A DNA stretch of 64,000 nucleotides from Dechloromonas sp. UBA6271 (GTDB lineage Bacteria > Pseudomonadota > Gammaproteobacteria > Burkholderiales > Rhodocyclaceae). The position numbers and the translations under genes are program-made. Below the pieces are notes generated by a model. The model had not been told where the DNA came from. It worked only from the letters and a program-made list of their open reading frames with translations, and did no database searches. Below are positions 34,753-43,644 of this stretch, piece after piece (the stretch's first letter is position 1; each line of letters begins with the position of its first letter). The stretch is taken from NCBI GenBank assembly GCA_002440665.1, contig DJUX01000005.1, forward strand, positions 1 through 64,000, in the 5' to 3' direction.

Positions 34753-34798
34753 GAATGTCTCGGGGCCAGTTCATCCGTAAAGACATAAGATTGACATC

Positions 34799-35989
34799 AT
34801 GCACTTCCTCCCTGCTTCCCTGCCACTCAGGCGCAAATTAACCCTTTCGCCGCTTGCCCACTGCCGCCGCCTTCTGGTGGCGAGTGCCGTCCTGTTCTCC
34901 ACGGCCGCCCTGCTCTCGCCGCTGGCAAACGCCCAGGTGTTTTCCAGCGAGGCCCAGCGCTTTCGTGCGGTGACCGTTACCGAAGGACTGGAATTTCCCT
35001 GGGGCCTGGCGTTTTTGCCGGATGGACGGATGCTGGTGACCGAGCGCCCCGGCCGCCTGCGCCTGGTTACCGCCGATGGCCGGCTCGACCCCAAGCCCGT
35101 CGACGGCCTGCCGCCAATCGCGGCGATCAATCAGGGCGGCCTGCTGGATGTCGCGCTGCATCCGGACTTCGCGAAGAATGGCTGGATTTATCTTTCCTAT
35201 GCCGCCGAAGGCGCCGGCGGCTACGGCACCGAAGTGCTGCGCGGCCGGCTCGAAGGCCATGCACTGCGCGACGTGCAGGTGATCTTCCGCATGCAGCCCA
35301 AATCGAAACCTGGCCACCATTTCGGTTCACGCCTCGTGTTCGACCGCCAGGGCTACCTTTACATCACGCTGGGCGACCGTGGCGAGATGGAACGGGCGCA
35401 ACGCCTCGACGACCATGCCGGGTCGGTCATCCGCCTGCACGACGACGGCCGCGTGCCGGCCGACAATCCCTTCGTCGGCAAGGCGGGCGCCAAGCCGGAG
35501 AAATTCACCCTCGGCAACCGCAACATCCAGGGCGCCGCGCTGCATCCGCAGACCGGCGAGGTTTGGGCGCATGAGCACGGGCCGCAGGGCGGCGACGAGA
35601 TCAACATCATTCGCGCCGGCGTGAATTACGGCTGGCCGGTCATCACCTACGGCCGCAACTACGTCACCGGCACCAAAATTGGCGAAGGCACCAGCAAACC
35701 CGGCATGGCGCAGCTGCTGTTGTACTGGACGCCGTCGATCGCGCCCTCGGGTATGGCGTTCTACACCGGCAACCGCTTTCCGCAATGGCGCGACAACCTG
35801 TTCGTCGGTGCGCTGGCCGGCCAGATGCTGGTCCGCCTGCAACTCGATGGCGAGCGCATCGTCAAGCAGGAACGCCTGCTGGAAAACGCGCTCGGGCGCA
35901 TCCGCGACGTGCGCAACGGCCCGGACGGCCTGCTCTATCTGCTGATCGACAGCAGCCAGGGGCGGATCATCCGGCTCGAACCGCTCTGA
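34799..35989 (+). CDS. PQQ-dependent sugar dehydrogenase (YliI/soluble aldose dehydrogenase type)
   Basis: The protein is 396 aa, exported (long N-terminus ending VASAVLFSTAALLSPLANA). It is a six-bladed beta-propeller with FPWGLAFLPDGRMLVTERPGRLRLV, NQGGLLDVALHPDF, HFGSRLVFDRQGYLYITLGDRG, TLGNRNIQGAALHP and WAHEHGPQGGDEINII, the conserved PQQ/calcium-site segments. It oxidises aldose sugars in the periplasm when PQQ is available. No PQQ biosynthesis genes are in the window. Confidence 0.92.
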   Translation: MHFLPASLPLRRKLTLSPLAHCRRLLVASAVLFSTAALLSPLANAQVFSSEAQRFRAVTVTEGLEFPWGLAFLPDGRMLVTERPGRLRLVTADGRLDPKPVDGLPPIAAINQGGLLDVALHPDFAKNGWIYLSYAAEGAGGYGTEVLRGRLEGHALRDVQVIFRMQPKSKPGHHFGSRLVFDRQGYLYITLGDRGEMERAQRLDDHAGSVIRLHDDGRVPADNPFVGKAGAKPEKFTLGNRNIQGAALHPQTGEVWAHEHGPQGGDEINIIRAGVNYGWPVITYGRNYVTGTKIGEGTSKPGMAQLLLYWTPSIAPSGMAFYTGNRFPQWRDNLFVGALAGQMLVRLQLDGERIVKQERLLENALGRIRDVRNGPDGLLYLLIDSSQGRIIRLEPL

Positions 35990-36089
35990 GGCGACCAGCC
36001 GAATTACCCATGCATATCAAGGGGTTGATTTTCCGGAGCAGGTCGGCGATAGTTCGTCCTCGTTCCAAAACCACGAAACCCATATCCGC

Positions 36090-36200
36090 ATGAACGCTGC
36101 CCGTATCGTCCGCCCCGCCGCTGCCCGCGCAGTGTCGCCGGTCGTCGTACGCGTAGTCATCGTAGGCGTCGTTACGCACGCGCCGTCGCGGATCGGGTAA
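36090..36200 (+). CDS. ilvB leader peptide
   Basis: A 36-codon frame whose centre is VVVRVVIVGVV, flanked by Ile and Val, and which ends 24 nt before a strong terminator ahead of ilvB. This is the layout of the E. coli IvbL leader (also a Val-rich peptide read before ilvBN): scarcity of charged Val/Ile/Leu-tRNA would stall the ribosome and prevent attenuation. Too short to be found by length-based gene calling. Confidence 0.85.
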   Translation: MNAARIVRPAAARAVSPVVVRVVIVGVVTHAPSRIG

Positions 36201-36223
36201 GCAGAAGCAGCACAGAATTCCCC

Positions 36224-36260
36224 AACCCCCGCCGGCGCAAAACGGCGGGGGTTTTGTTTT
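36224..36260 (+). terminator. attenuator of ilvBN
   Basis: Stem AACCCCCGCCG / CGGCGGGGGTT followed by TTGTTTT, located between the leader peptide and ilvB. An alternative antiterminator pairing with the leader region is expected but I did not model it. Confidence 0.88.
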
Positions 36261-36303
36261 GGAGCCCGCCGGTTGCGCCACCAACCGAAGAAAGGAAATC
36301 TCC

Positions 36304-37974
36304 ATGACCGAAACCCTCACCGGTGCCCAGATCACCGTGCGCCTGCTCGAACGCCAGGGCATCCGCACCGTCGCCGGCATTCCGGGCGGCGCCATCCTGC
36401 CCATTTACGATGCCCTGGGGCAGTCGACCGCCATCCACCACGTGCTGGCCCGCCACGAACAGGGTGCCGGCTTCATGGCCCAGGGCATGGCGCGGGTCAG
36501 CGGCCAGCCGGCCGTCTGCCTGGCCTCCTCCGGCCCCGGCGCGACCAACCTGCTGACTGCCATCGCCGACGCCAAGCTCGATTCGATCCCGCTGGTCGCC
36601 ATCACTGGCCAGGTGCCGCGCGCCATGATCGGCACCGATGCCTTTCAGGAAGTCGATACCTACGGGCTGACGATCCCGATCACCAAGCACAATTTCCTAG
36701 TGACTTCGGCCGAGGAACTGCTGGAGGTAATTCCGCGCGCCTTCCAGATCGCCGCCTCCGGCCGCCCCGGCCCGGTGCTGGTCGACATTCCGAAGGACGT
36801 GCAGACGCAGGCCATCGAGATCGGCGAGTGGCCGGAACCCGGCCGTGCCCTGCCCGCTCCCGCCGCCGACCCCGCGCTGATCGAACAAGCGGCAGCGATG
36901 ATCAACGCCGCGGAGCGGCCGATCCTTTATCTCGGCGGCGGCGTGGTGCATTCCGGCGCAGCGTCTGCTGCGGTCGACCTCGCGGAAAAGGCCAATTTGC
37001 CGACGGTGATGACCCTGATGGCGCTCGGTGCGATGCCTGTCGATCACCCCCTGTCGCTTGGCATGCTGGGCATGCACGGGGCACGCTACACCAACCTGGC
37101 GCTCGACGAGTGCGACCTGCTGATCGCCGTCGGCGCCCGCTTCGACGATCGGGCGACCGGCAAGGTGGCCGCCTTTTGCAGCAAGGCGAAGATCATTCAC
37201 ATCGACATCGACCCGGCCGAACTGGACAAGATCAAGACGGCCCATATCAGCATCACCGCCGACGTCAGCGATGCGCTTCATCAACTGCTGCCGGCCGTGG
37301 CTAAAAATGACCGGAAAAACTGGGGCGACCGCATCACTGCCCTGCAGGCCGAATTTCCCTTCCAGATGCCCGGCGCCGACGACCCGCGCTCGCATTTCGG
37401 CCTGATCCGTACGGTGGCGGCCTGTCTCGACAACGACGCCATCATCGCCACCGACGTCGGCCAGCACCAGATGTGGGTCGCCCAGGCCTACCCGCTGCGC
37501 CGGCCGCGCCAGTGGCTGACTTCCGGCGGGCTGGGCACGATGGGCTTCGGCGTCCCGGCCGCCATCGGCGCCGCGCTCGCCGAACCGCAGCGCACCGTCG
37601 TTTGTTTTACCGGCGACGGCTCGATCCTGATGAACATCCAGGAACTGGTCACCGCCGCCGAGGAAAACGTGAACGTCAAGATCGTGCTGATGGACAACGC
37701 CTCGCTCGGCCTGGTGCACCAGCAGCAGACGCTGTTCTACGGTGAACGCCTGTTCGCCTCGCAGTTCAAGGCCTCGCCGGATTTCATCAAGGTCGCGCAA
37801 GGCTTCGGCATCGCCGCGGTCGACCTCGACGCGGTGGCCAATCCCTGCGCCGCGCTGATGGAAGCCATCGCCCGCCCCGGCCCCTGCCTGATCCGCGCCA
37901 GCATCGACGCCGAGCAGAAGGTCTATCCCATGGTGCCGCCGGGCGCCGCCAACCGCGACATGATCGGAGCCTGA
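36304..37974 (+). CDS. ilvB: acetolactate synthase large subunit (IlvB type)
   Basis: Makes acetolactate (or acetohydroxybutyrate), the first common step of branched-chain amino acid synthesis. The protein is 556 aa. The catalytic Glu lies in LARHEQGAGFMAQGMAR (about residue 50), the FAD/quinone-fold centre in RFDDRATGKV, and the thiamine-diphosphate motif in FTGDGSILMNIQELVTAAEENVNVK. It has the short C-terminus of E. coli IlvB. The start has AAGGAAA; it is followed after one base by ilvN. Confidence 0.95.
   Translation: MTETLTGAQITVRLLERQGIRTVAGIPGGAILPIYDALGQSTAIHHVLARHEQGAGFMAQGMARVSGQPAVCLASSGPGATNLLTAIADAKLDSIPLVAITGQVPRAMIGTDAFQEVDTYGLTIPITKHNFLVTSAEELLEVIPRAFQIAASGRPGPVLVDIPKDVQTQAIEIGEWPEPGRALPAPAADPALIEQAAAMINAAERPILYLGGGVVHSGAASAAVDLAEKANLPTVMTLMALGAMPVDHPLSLGMLGMHGARYTNLALDECDLLIAVGARFDDRATGKVAAFCSKAKIIHIDIDPAELDKIKTAHISITADVSDALHQLLPAVAKNDRKNWGDRITALQAEFPFQMPGADDPRSHFGLIRTVAACLDNDAIIATDVGQHQMWVAQAYPLRRPRQWLTSGGLGTMGFGVPAAIGAALAEPQRTVVCFTGDGSILMNIQELVTAAEENVNVKIVLMDNASLGLVHQQQTLFYGERLFASQFKASPDFIKVAQGFGIAAVDLDAVANPCAALMEAIARPGPCLIRASIDAEQKVYPMVPPGAANRDMIGA
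36965..36999 (+). repeat. USS-like element, copy 9
   Basis: CTGC plus the exact core, then GGAAAAGG and CCAATTTG. Inside ilvB (encodes AAVDLAEK). Confidence 0.8.
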
Positions 37975-37975
37975 A

Positions 37976-38287
37976 ATGAACGCCATCAACCGCAACGAGC
38001 TCGATGCACTCAACCGCGCCGTGCTGGAAATCGACGTCAACAACCACCCCGGCGTCATGTCACACGTCATCGGCCTCTTTTCCCGGCGCACCTACAACGT
38101 GGAGGGCATTCTCTGCCTGCCGGTCGGCGACGGCCGGCAAAGCCGCATCTGGCTGCTGGTCAACGAAGACCAGCGGCTGCCGCAGATGATCAAGCAGGCG
38201 CAAAAGCTGGAGGACGTCATCGCCGTCCGCCGGCATAACGCCAATCATGCGGTGTTCAGCGAACTGGAATCCTTTTTCCAGGCCTGA
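37976..38287 (+). CDS. ilvN: acetolactate synthase small (regulatory) subunit
   Basis: The protein is 103 aa, a single ACT domain: LEIDVNNHPGVMSHVIGLFSRRTYNVEGILC is the Val-binding region of IlvN. The length matches E. coli IlvN (about 96 aa), not the longer IlvH type. It begins one base after the ilvB stop and should confer feedback inhibition by valine. Confidence 0.95.
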   Translation: MNAINRNELDALNRAVLEIDVNNHPGVMSHVIGLFSRRTYNVEGILCLPVGDGRQSRIWLLVNEDQRLPQMIKQAQKLEDVIAVRRHNANHAVFSELESFFQA

Positions 38288-38360
38288 GCGGAACGACATC
38301 AAATCGGCAGGCAGCGCGGGAAGCTATACTCGCTGCCTGTCCGAACACCCGAGCGCCACC

Positions 38361-39188
38361 ATGTCCGACCGCCTCCCCGCCTGGCAAAACCAGGCCTCCT
38401 ATTCCGACATCCTCTACGAAGCCGCCGAAGGCATCGCCAAGATCACCATCAACCGCCCCGAGCGGCGTAACGCCTTTCGTCCGGAAACCGTCAGTCAGTT
38501 GATCGACGCCTTCCACCGCGCCCATCGCGACAATGCCATCGGCGCCATCATCCTGACCGGTGCCGGTAGCGAGGCCTTCTGCTCGGGCGGCGACCAGAAG
38601 GTGCGCGGCGACGAGGGCTACATCGACGAAGGCGGCACGCCGCACCTCAACGTGCTCGACCTGCAGATGCAGATTCGCCGCCTGCCCAAGCCGGTGGTGG
38701 CGATGGTCGCCGGCTTCGCCATCGGCGGCGGCCACGTCCTGCACCTCGTCTGCGACCTCACCATCGCCGCCGACAACGCTCGCTTCGGGCAGACCGGGCC
38801 GCGCGTCGGCAGCTTCGACGCCGGCCTCGGCGCCGGGCTCATGGCGCGCACCATCGGCCTCAAGCGCGCCAAGGAAATCTGGCTGCTGTGCCGCCAGTAC
38901 GATGCCGCCACCGCGCTCGACTGGGGCCTGGTCAACGCCGTCGTACCCGTTGAAAAACTGGAAGAAGAAACCGTGAACTGGTGCCGCGACATGCTCAAGC
39001 TGTCGCCGATGGCGCTGCGCATGATCAAGGCCGGCTTCAACGCCGACACCGACGGCCTGGCCGGCATCCAGGAACTCGCCGGCAACGCCACCGGCCTCTT
39101 CTACATGAGCGAGGAAGGCCAGGAAGGCCGCAACGCCTGGCTCGAACGCCGCCCGCCGAACTTCGGCAAATACCGCAAACGCCCGTGA
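38361..39188 (+). CDS. menB: 1,4-dihydroxy-2-naphthoyl-CoA synthase
   Basis: Closes the second ring of menaquinone from o-succinylbenzoyl-CoA. The protein is 275 aa of the crotonase fold. It has KITINRPERRNAFRPETV, TGAGSEAFCSGGDQKVRG, the oxyanion loop GGGHVLHLVCDLTIAADN, QTGPRVGSFDAG (the Gly type that uses bicarbonate as base) and QEGRNAWLERRPPNFGKY. ATG 38361 aligns with known MenB. The stop overlaps menC by GTGA. Confidence 0.95.
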   Translation: MSDRLPAWQNQASYSDILYEAAEGIAKITINRPERRNAFRPETVSQLIDAFHRAHRDNAIGAIILTGAGSEAFCSGGDQKVRGDEGYIDEGGTPHLNVLDLQMQIRRLPKPVVAMVAGFAIGGGHVLHLVCDLTIAADNARFGQTGPRVGSFDAGLGAGLMARTIGLKRAKEIWLLCRQYDAATALDWGLVNAVVPVEKLEEETVNWCRDMLKLSPMALRMIKAGFNADTDGLAGIQELAGNATGLFYMSEEGQEGRNAWLERRPPNFGKYRKRP

Positions 39189-40222
39189 AGGTCGTCGCCG
39201 CCGACTGGCTGCCCTACTGCCTGCCGCTGCGCCGGCCGTGGCAGACCAGCCGCGGCACCCTCAACGAGCGGCACGGCCGCCTGCGCCGCCTGACCACTGA
39301 CGACGGCCGCACCGGCTGGGGCGACTGCGCCCCGCTCCCCGAATTCGGCATCGACCAAGCCGCCGTCACCGCCTTCGCCGAGGAATGCGCCACCCTCGAC
39401 CTCGCCGCGCAACGCGCCGGCCTGCCGCTCAACGCCTGGCTCAGCGGCCGCGCCCCGCTGGCGTCGGTTGCGGTCAACGCCAGTTTTGGGCCGATTTCCA
39501 CGGTCGACCGCAACAGCCTGGCCCAGGCCGCCGCCGCAGGCTTCACCGTCGCCAAGCTGAAGGTCGGCGTCGCCCCGGTCGCCGACGAAATCGCCGCCCT
39601 GCACTGGCTCGCCGCCACGCTGCCGCCCCCGCTGCGCCTGCGCCTCGACGCCAACCGCGCGTGGCCCCTCGCCGCTGCCCGAAACTTCGTCGCCGCCTGC
39701 GCCGGCCTGCCCATCGACGGCCTCGAAGAACCACTGGCCGACCCCGATCCGGCCCGGCTCGCCAGCCTGCAAGCAGCCGCCGCCTTCCCGCTCGCCATCG
39801 ACGAATCCACCCACCTGCTCGACGCGGCTTTCTTCCGCCACCCGCCGGTACGGCGCCTCATCATCAAGCCAGCGCGCCACGGCGGCCTGCTGGCCAGTAC
39901 CGAACTCGCCCTGCGCGCCCGCGCCAGCGGCCTCGAAGTCGTCGTCACCTCGGCCCTCGAAAGCGCCTGCGGCATCGCCACCCTCGCCCACCTCGCCGCC
40001 GCCGTGGCGCCCGATGCGGTGCACGGGCTGGCGACCGCAGACTGGCTTGCCAGCGATACCGGCCCATCGCCGCCCGTCGCCGATGGACGACTGCAGTTGC
40101 CGAAAGGGAACGGGTTCGGGTTTGCGATGGAGGGAAGCGTTGCAGCAGCGATCCCGATTAAAGCGGAACAGAGAATGTCGGCCTACAGTAAGGTTTTTTC
40201 GGTGTTTCGGAGGGGTGAATGA
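39185..40222 (+). CDS. menC: o-succinylbenzoate synthase
   Basis: The protein is 345 aa of the enolase superfamily: substrate Lys in TVAKLKVGV, metal ligands in LRLDANRAW, GLEEPL and AIDESTHL, and the opposing Lys in LIIKPARHGG. The start is GTG 39185, coupled to menB. The last 20 or so residues, KAEQRMSAYSKVFSVFRRGE, are unlike the rest and AT-richer. They may be a replaced tail from the insertion of the adjacent foreign module, whose last gene ends only 8 bp away on the other strand. Confidence 0.92.
   Translation: MKVVAADWLPYCLPLRRPWQTSRGTLNERHGRLRRLTTDDGRTGWGDCAPLPEFGIDQAAVTAFAEECATLDLAAQRAGLPLNAWLSGRAPLASVAVNASFGPISTVDRNSLAQAAAAGFTVAKLKVGVAPVADEIAALHWLAATLPPPLRLRLDANRAWPLAAARNFVAACAGLPIDGLEEPLADPDPARLASLQAAAAFPLAIDESTHLLDAAFFRHPPVRRLIIKPARHGGLLASTELALRARASGLEVVVTSALESACGIATLAHLAAAVAPDAVHGLATADWLASDTGPSPPVADGRLQLPKGNGFGFAMEGSVAAAIPIKAEQRMSAYSKVFSVFRRGE
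39482..39516 (-). repeat. USS-like element, copy 10
   Basis: CTGT plus the exact core, then GGAAATCGGCC and CAAAACT. Inside menC (antisense orientation; encodes STVDRNSL). Confidence 0.75.
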
Positions 40223-40230
40223 CCATCGGT

Positions 40231-41625
40231 TCAATTCCTAGGTTTGACACCACCTTTGCGGCCGAGGCCAAAACCAACACGGTAAAGGTCAGGCATGTCG
40301 ATGCGCCCATCCTTTTTGGTTTCCAGCAAGCCAAGACGGCGCAAATCGTCACACACCCCGTCCCAGCCACGATCAACGTGCTGTGCGGGGAGGCGCGTAG
40401 AGCTGATACTTTGCGCACCCTTGGGAAATTTTTCTTCCCATTTTTTCTTCACGGATTCGAATTCGACAGGTACATTCATGCCGCTCAAGGCAGATAGAAC
40501 GTCAGGCACCCAAGGGTAATCTTCGGCTATCTCCTGAACGCGAATCTCAGAGGCCTTCTGAATGCCGCGTTTGATGCTCTCAAAGTGCAATGCATAGTCA
40601 TACTGCAAATTACGCTCACTGGAGTCTTGTGCCGCCTGCCGGATTGCGGCGAGGAAAGATCGTGGTGATGTCTGACCACGCCCATCCGCCAAATGCCCAA
40701 CCGACCATGAATATGGCACTCCACGACGCTTGTCGCGTCCCATCCATGGGCCTGCCAGCGTTTCAAAAGCTTTCTTCTGTGCCTCGGATTCCAATTTCAT
40801 GCTTGGCGCAACACGCCATACTTCACCCAGCGCGTCGCTCTGGCAGATTTCGCGCATACGCTCGCCATAAATCCCCGGCGCATTGATAAGTCTTTGCCAA
40901 AGCAAGCCATGCAGATCATGTTTGGCCCATGCCAATTCAGCTTTGGTCGCCGTCAGCTTGGAGGCATCCGGGAAATTGAACACCGTGCGCTCCGCTTGAT
41001 CTTCACGCAGGAATACCTTGGCGTATAGGCCGGGGTAGGATTTCAACCAAAGAATTGTGCGCAACAAGCCCCGCACGATCTCATCCATCCGCTGCCACTC
41101 TGAACTCGTGCGATCCAGCGCGTCAAAGAGAATCAGCCCCATCCAATCCCGCTGACGTTGCATCAGATGTGCAGCAGCCTCAGAACTGGATTTCAACCAA
41201 TTCACGGTACTTTGCCAGCTTTCGCTGGGTATCACTTCGCCTGTCCGCCGCGCGACCCAACGCAAAACCACTGCACGCCACAAATCGTAGGGATCACCAT
41301 TCTGGGCAAAAAAGGCAGAAAACACGTCGGCATTTGGATAGCTGTCTATGGCTTCTGCGCTGCTAAAGCCAGCAAACACTTCGATACCCTGTAGTTCAGA
41401 CGAAACCGTTCCGAGTTGAGCGCGAAGCGGTTCCGATTGCAGCGCAGATGTCCAGAACGACTTCCCAACCCCTCGGCCACCGACAACGATGTGCGCATCT
41501 AATTTCAATGCCTTGAGATGCGATGGAGGCAAATACAAAGTTCCGGGCTTCGGGGTTTCGCCAAAGTTGCTGTTCTCCAGTGTCGCAGCCAAGATAGCTT
41601 CGCGTAGTTGCTGGGGGTGCGTCAT
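40231..41625 (-). CDS. P-loop ATPase of a three-gene accessory module
   Basis: The protein is 464 aa. The Walker A motif GGRGVGKS is at 49-56, and a Walker B-like strand GLILFDALDR with Asp168/Asp171 is followed by KVFLREDQ, a sensor-like Arg region. This order resembles KAP/STAND-type P-loop ATPases common in defence systems. The C-terminal region (PVEFESVKKKWEEKFPKG, CDDLRRLGLLETKKDGR) ends in a winged-helix-like segment. It is coupled by ATGA to the KGGVGR ATPase upstream. The base composition is visibly AT-richer than the flanking men genes. Confidence 0.65.
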   Translation of the reverse strand: MTHPQQLREAILAATLENSNFGETPKPGTLYLPPSHLKALKLDAHIVVGGRGVGKSFWTSALQSEPLRAQLGTVSSELQGIEVFAGFSSAEAIDSYPNADVFSAFFAQNGDPYDLWRAVVLRWVARRTGEVIPSESWQSTVNWLKSSSEAAAHLMQRQRDWMGLILFDALDRTSSEWQRMDEIVRGLLRTILWLKSYPGLYAKVFLREDQAERTVFNFPDASKLTATKAELAWAKHDLHGLLWQRLINAPGIYGERMREICQSDALGEVWRVAPSMKLESEAQKKAFETLAGPWMGRDKRRGVPYSWSVGHLADGRGQTSPRSFLAAIRQAAQDSSERNLQYDYALHFESIKRGIQKASEIRVQEIAEDYPWVPDVLSALSGMNVPVEFESVKKKWEEKFPKGAQSISSTRLPAQHVDRGWDGVCDDLRRLGLLETKKDGRIDMPDLYRVGFGLGRKGGVKPRN

Positions 41626-43001
41626 GCAGTATCCCTCCCATCAACGGCATTGCTTACGCCATTGATCAATGCCCCAAAAACAGACTCCACTTCTTGGGAG
41701 TCGATAGCAGCAAGCCTACCTTGCAGGGAGAGTAGCCCCGCAAAACTTCGGTGCCAGTTCACTGCCCACGGATGGTGCGGTGAAGTTTCATCAGCCTCAT
41801 CGAAGTTCCAGCCTTCGCTTAACCCGCCAACCCGCCATGCACCATCAACCTCTCCTACTTCGATTGGCGCAATTTCATCGTAAAGCGTGTCGACAAACAC
41901 TTCATATGAATGCTCACGCAAGCCAGCAAGGTATTCGACTCGATCAAGCTCGGGAACGATGGCCCCGACCACCTGCAAGCGCTCGCGTATTTGTTGCGCG
42001 ACACCTGCACGTTGCCATTGCTCAAACAACATACGATAACCGTTCCACGTCTGCTCACCTTCCAGCGAGAATAGCAGGATCAGATTGGCGCCTAACTCAG
42101 TAATACAGGCAGAAGCAATCTCATCAATGCCAGACCGCGAGTCAATGAGTAGCACGTCCGGCTGAATTCGCTCCTCCAAATTTTGCAGCAAGCGACTTAG
42201 CCGAGACGACCAAGTCTCACGAGTTCCATCCTCGTTCAACTTGGGCATCCAGACGCGGCCCAGTTTGGCAATGTACTCACCGTGATCAGCCCCGTGCGCA
42301 GGCACGACATGGATTTCTCCGTCATGTGAGAGATTACTGGTGGCAACCATACTTTCGAAAACGACATCTCCGTTGCCTACCAAATCTTCGATCAGCCAAT
42401 CGGTGATGCCGTACATGGGCTGACGTTCTGAGGGCAGTAACGCGGAAGATAAACCGGGAGATTCAAGATCGAGGTCGAGCACCAGTACACGCTTTCCATC
42501 CTGTGCGAGACGCCAAGCAGTAGCTGCTAAAGCAGTCGAGCGACCGACACCGCCCTTGATAGAGAAAAACACAACACGTGACACGTTCTCTGTCTCAGCC
42601 TCAATGCGTGCCCAGTTGGCCTCGGTCGCGAGCCGATCCACCATCCATACCTTGGTGAATCCATCTAACAAATAACTGGTCGCACCTTGAAGCGCCTGCT
42701 CCCGGTTAGCTTCGAAAAGAATTTCAGTTTTTTGCGGATAAGCGTGTTTACCCAAACATTGCATCAAGCGTGATGCCAGGAGATCCCACCGCCCGCACAG
42801 TTCGCTCTCTTCGAACCGCTCGGGCAAAATTAATCGCACGCGTCCATTCAGATCGCGATTGACAAGCAGCCAATCATCTTCGTTACTCAGCAAATCATTT
42901 AACGAACCGGTATGAGTCTGCAGCCAATTCCGAACCGTCGGCAAAATCAGATCAAAAGTAGGAATAGGTTCCGGAAACTGTGCGACAAGTCCCTTTCTCA
43001 T
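41622..43001 (-). CDS. KGGVGR-motif (ParA/MinD-like variant) ATPase
   Basis: The protein is 459 aa. After a 140-residue N-terminal domain without recognised motifs comes a deviant Walker A, SIKGGVGRS (about 148-155), where Arg replaces the second Lys/Thr pattern of MinD. It then has LVLDLDLESPG (about 173-183) and DVLLIDSRSGIDEIASACI (switch/Walker B). KGGVGR variants are found next to effectors and sensors in conflict systems. It has ATGA overlaps with both neighbours, so the three proteins are made together. No role is proven. Confidence 0.75.
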   Translation of the reverse strand: MRKGLVAQFPEPIPTFDLILPTVRNWLQTHTGSLNDLLSNEDDWLLVNRDLNGRVRLILPERFEESELCGRWDLLASRLMQCLGKHAYPQKTEILFEANREQALQGATSYLLDGFTKVWMVDRLATEANWARIEAETENVSRVVFFSIKGGVGRSTALAATAWRLAQDGKRVLVLDLDLESPGLSSALLPSERQPMYGITDWLIEDLVGNGDVVFESMVATSNLSHDGEIHVVPAHGADHGEYIAKLGRVWMPKLNEDGTRETWSSRLSRLLQNLEERIQPDVLLIDSRSGIDEIASACITELGANLILLFSLEGEQTWNGYRMLFEQWQRAGVAQQIRERLQVVGAIVPELDRVEYLAGLREHSYEVFVDTLYDEIAPIEVGEVDGAWRVGGLSEGWNFDEADETSPHHPWAVNWHRSFAGLLSLQGRLAAIDSQEVESVFGALINGVSNAVDGRDTA

Positions 43002-43417
43002 ACCAGCAGCCCTTCCCGTTGTGCTTTCTTTATGAGTTCACAGATAGCCGCTGCACCGGCCTGGTGAAGCTGCACACCCGCCTGGGTAAAATTGGATTGG
43101 GGTGCATAGCGGTCGGAGACATCCCAATTGCCAAATGGATTCGGGGTAGGCAGCCCGTAGTCAACTCCTTCTAATTTGCCGCTACGATAGGTCTCGAAGC
43201 GAGCCCATATATTATTGGCATGCTTCCAGTCTTTGTTATTCGTAGGGCTTCCCGTCACAGAATCGACTGCCATTCCAAATTTCACCATCAGCCGTTTCAG
43301 GCCACACTCTGCTGCCATGCCGTAGAGCTGGTCCGCGTTGGCGTAGCGCCCTGCTGAAAATAGGCTTTCAGCATCGACCCAATGACGTGCATGTGCATCC
43401 AGAAAATCCGCTCGCAT
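42998..43417 (-). CDS. HEPN-like small protein, first gene of the accessory module
   Basis: The protein is 139 aa. The N-terminal half, HWVDAESLFSAGRYANADQL followed by YGMAAECGLKRLM, has the helical pattern of HEPN domains (A-x-L-x-x-G-x-Y-x-x-A-x-x-L-x-x-x-A-x-E-x-x-L-K). The Rx4-6H RNase motif of toxic HEPNs is not evident, so it may be a structural or antitoxin-like member. No Shine-Dalgarno is visible; an AT-rich TATAAC lies about 12 bp upstream of ATG 43417, so the mRNA may have almost no leader. The fold is inferred by pattern only. Confidence 0.5.
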   Translation of the reverse strand: MRADFLDAHARHWVDAESLFSAGRYANADQLYGMAAECGLKRLMVKFGMAVDSVTGSPTNNKDWKHANNIWARFETYRSGKLEGVDYGLPTPNPFGNWDVSDRYAPQSNFTQAGVQLHQAGAAAICELIKKAQREGLLV

Positions 43418-43644
43418 TTGTTCAGTTATAGATATGGAGTTGAATTGGTAGGCTTACTTTACCGTCCGATCATATCAGGAGACTGCTTTGTTTCGCGTAG
43501 CGGTCAATTATCTCTATCGGTCTGAGTGACAACTTTGGCCGAAACAACGACTTTCAACTGCCAGAATAAACGACTGTTGAACCATCACCCACCAAGCGTA
43601 TCCTTTCCCCTCCGGCCTTTCCGCCGCCGCCCGAGGACCCGACC

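Noticed and set aside
40158..40418. 86-codon minus-strand frame at the menC/module junction
   Set aside because: Overlaps the real P-loop ATPase gene in another frame and has no start signal.
43418..43644. Attachment-site repeats flanking the three-gene module
   Set aside because: I compared both junctions and found no convincing direct repeat or integrase gene, so the mode of insertion is left open.
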